From Enchytraeus crypticus (taxonomy: Eukaryota > Annelida > Clitellata > Enchytraeida > Enchytraeidae), in contig CAJHZI010000695.1 in NCBI GenBank assembly GCA_905160935.1, positions 725,262 to 789,261 of the forward strand: a stretch of 64,000 nucleotides of DNA, written 5' to 3'. Made by a program: the position numbers and the translations under genes. Of the stretch, positions 63,430 through 64,000 are shown piece by piece. Numbering within the stretch: position 1 is the stretch's first letter; every line of letters starts with the position of its first letter. Below the pieces are notes generated by a model. The model was not told the origin of the DNA, searched no databases, and saw only the letters and a program-made list of their open reading frames with translations.

Positions 63430-64000
63430 TTGAGTATCGCTGTATGGATTTTACCTTGCAGCATATCGTTGTACTACTATATGGCATTGTACTGTGCAAC
63501 ATTGTTCTACGTTGTACTATGCTGCATTGCATTGTGCTGTACTATGCTGCATTGTACTGTTTCATTATGCAGCCTTGTGCTGTATTGTAATATGGCACTG
63601 TACTGTATCGTACTATGTAGCATTATATTGTATTGTACTATGCAGTACTGTACTATGCAGTACTGTACTATTGTACTGTGCCGCACAGTACTATATTGTA
63701 CTATGCAGTACTGTACTACTATACTATGCCGCACAGTACTCTATTGTACTATGCAGTACTGTACTATTGTACTATGCAGTACTGTACTATTGTACTTTGC
63801 CACACAGTACTATTGTATTATGCCGTACTGCACTACTATACTATGCCGCACAGTACTCTATTGTACTATGCAGTACTGTACTATTGTACTATGCAGTACT
63901 GTACTATTGTACTTTGCCACACAGTACTATTGTATTATGCCGTACTGCACTACTATACTATGCCGCACAGTACTCTATTGTACTATGCAGTACTGTACTA
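63430..64000 (+). repeat. CTATGCAGTACTGTACTATTGTA array to the window edge
   Basis: Begins as irregular TTGTACTATGCTGCATTG units and becomes a higher-order repeat of about 118 bp (CAGTACTGTACTATTGTACT, TTGCCACACAGTACTATTGT, CCGCACAGTACTCTATTGTA). The unit is rich in the palindrome AGTACT. It runs off the right end. Confidence 0.9.

Overview
The window is nuclear DNA of an invertebrate metazoan. The genes are split into many short exons with GT-AG introns, their products match animal protein families, and the AT-rich non-coding DNA is packed with microsatellites, minisatellites, tRNA- and 5S-derived SINEs and retrotransposons. I cannot fix the phylum from the sequence alone.

Layout. (1) 1612-31164, plus strand: most of a multi-PDZ scaffold of the MUPP1/PATJ (MPDZ) family. 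It enters from the left edge at PDZ2 and ends after a PDZ11-like domain; 23 exons can be chained in consistent phase. (2) 33603-37347, plus strand: a complete five-exon RNA polymerase III subunit RPC7 (POLR3G/POLR3GL), about 220 residues. (3) 43803-41396, minus strand: a complete two-exon adenylyl cyclase-associated protein (CAP), about 522 residues. (4) 50703 to beyond the right edge, plus strand: the first six exons of Integrator subunit 3 (INTS3). CAP and INTS3 are head to head, separated by about 7 kb of SINEs and non-LTR retrotransposons (44531-47547 and 48400-49727). Intron 4 of INTS3 is swollen to about 8.9 kb by a nearly intact, recently inserted Ty3/gypsy element on the minus strand (53715-61867).

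The four host genes belong to unrelated pathways: cell polarity and junction scaffolding, Pol III transcription, actin turnover, and snRNA/mRNA 3' processing. Nothing suggests a functional cluster.

The two most notable signals are these. First, the Ty3/gypsy polyprotein carries integrase BEFORE reverse transcriptase (gag-PR-INT-RT-RNaseH), a Ty1/copia-like order known from the Gmr1 group. Second, in all three multi-intron genes and in CAP, many exon-intron boundaries (at least 15) are themselves tandemly duplicated: short arrays repeat a piece of the exon edge together with its splice site, giving rows of decoy donors or acceptors. Sense-strand TTGA/TGAT tetranucleotide arrays also abut at least nine acceptors. 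An 18S rRNA fossil and 5S-derived SINEs are additional curiosities.
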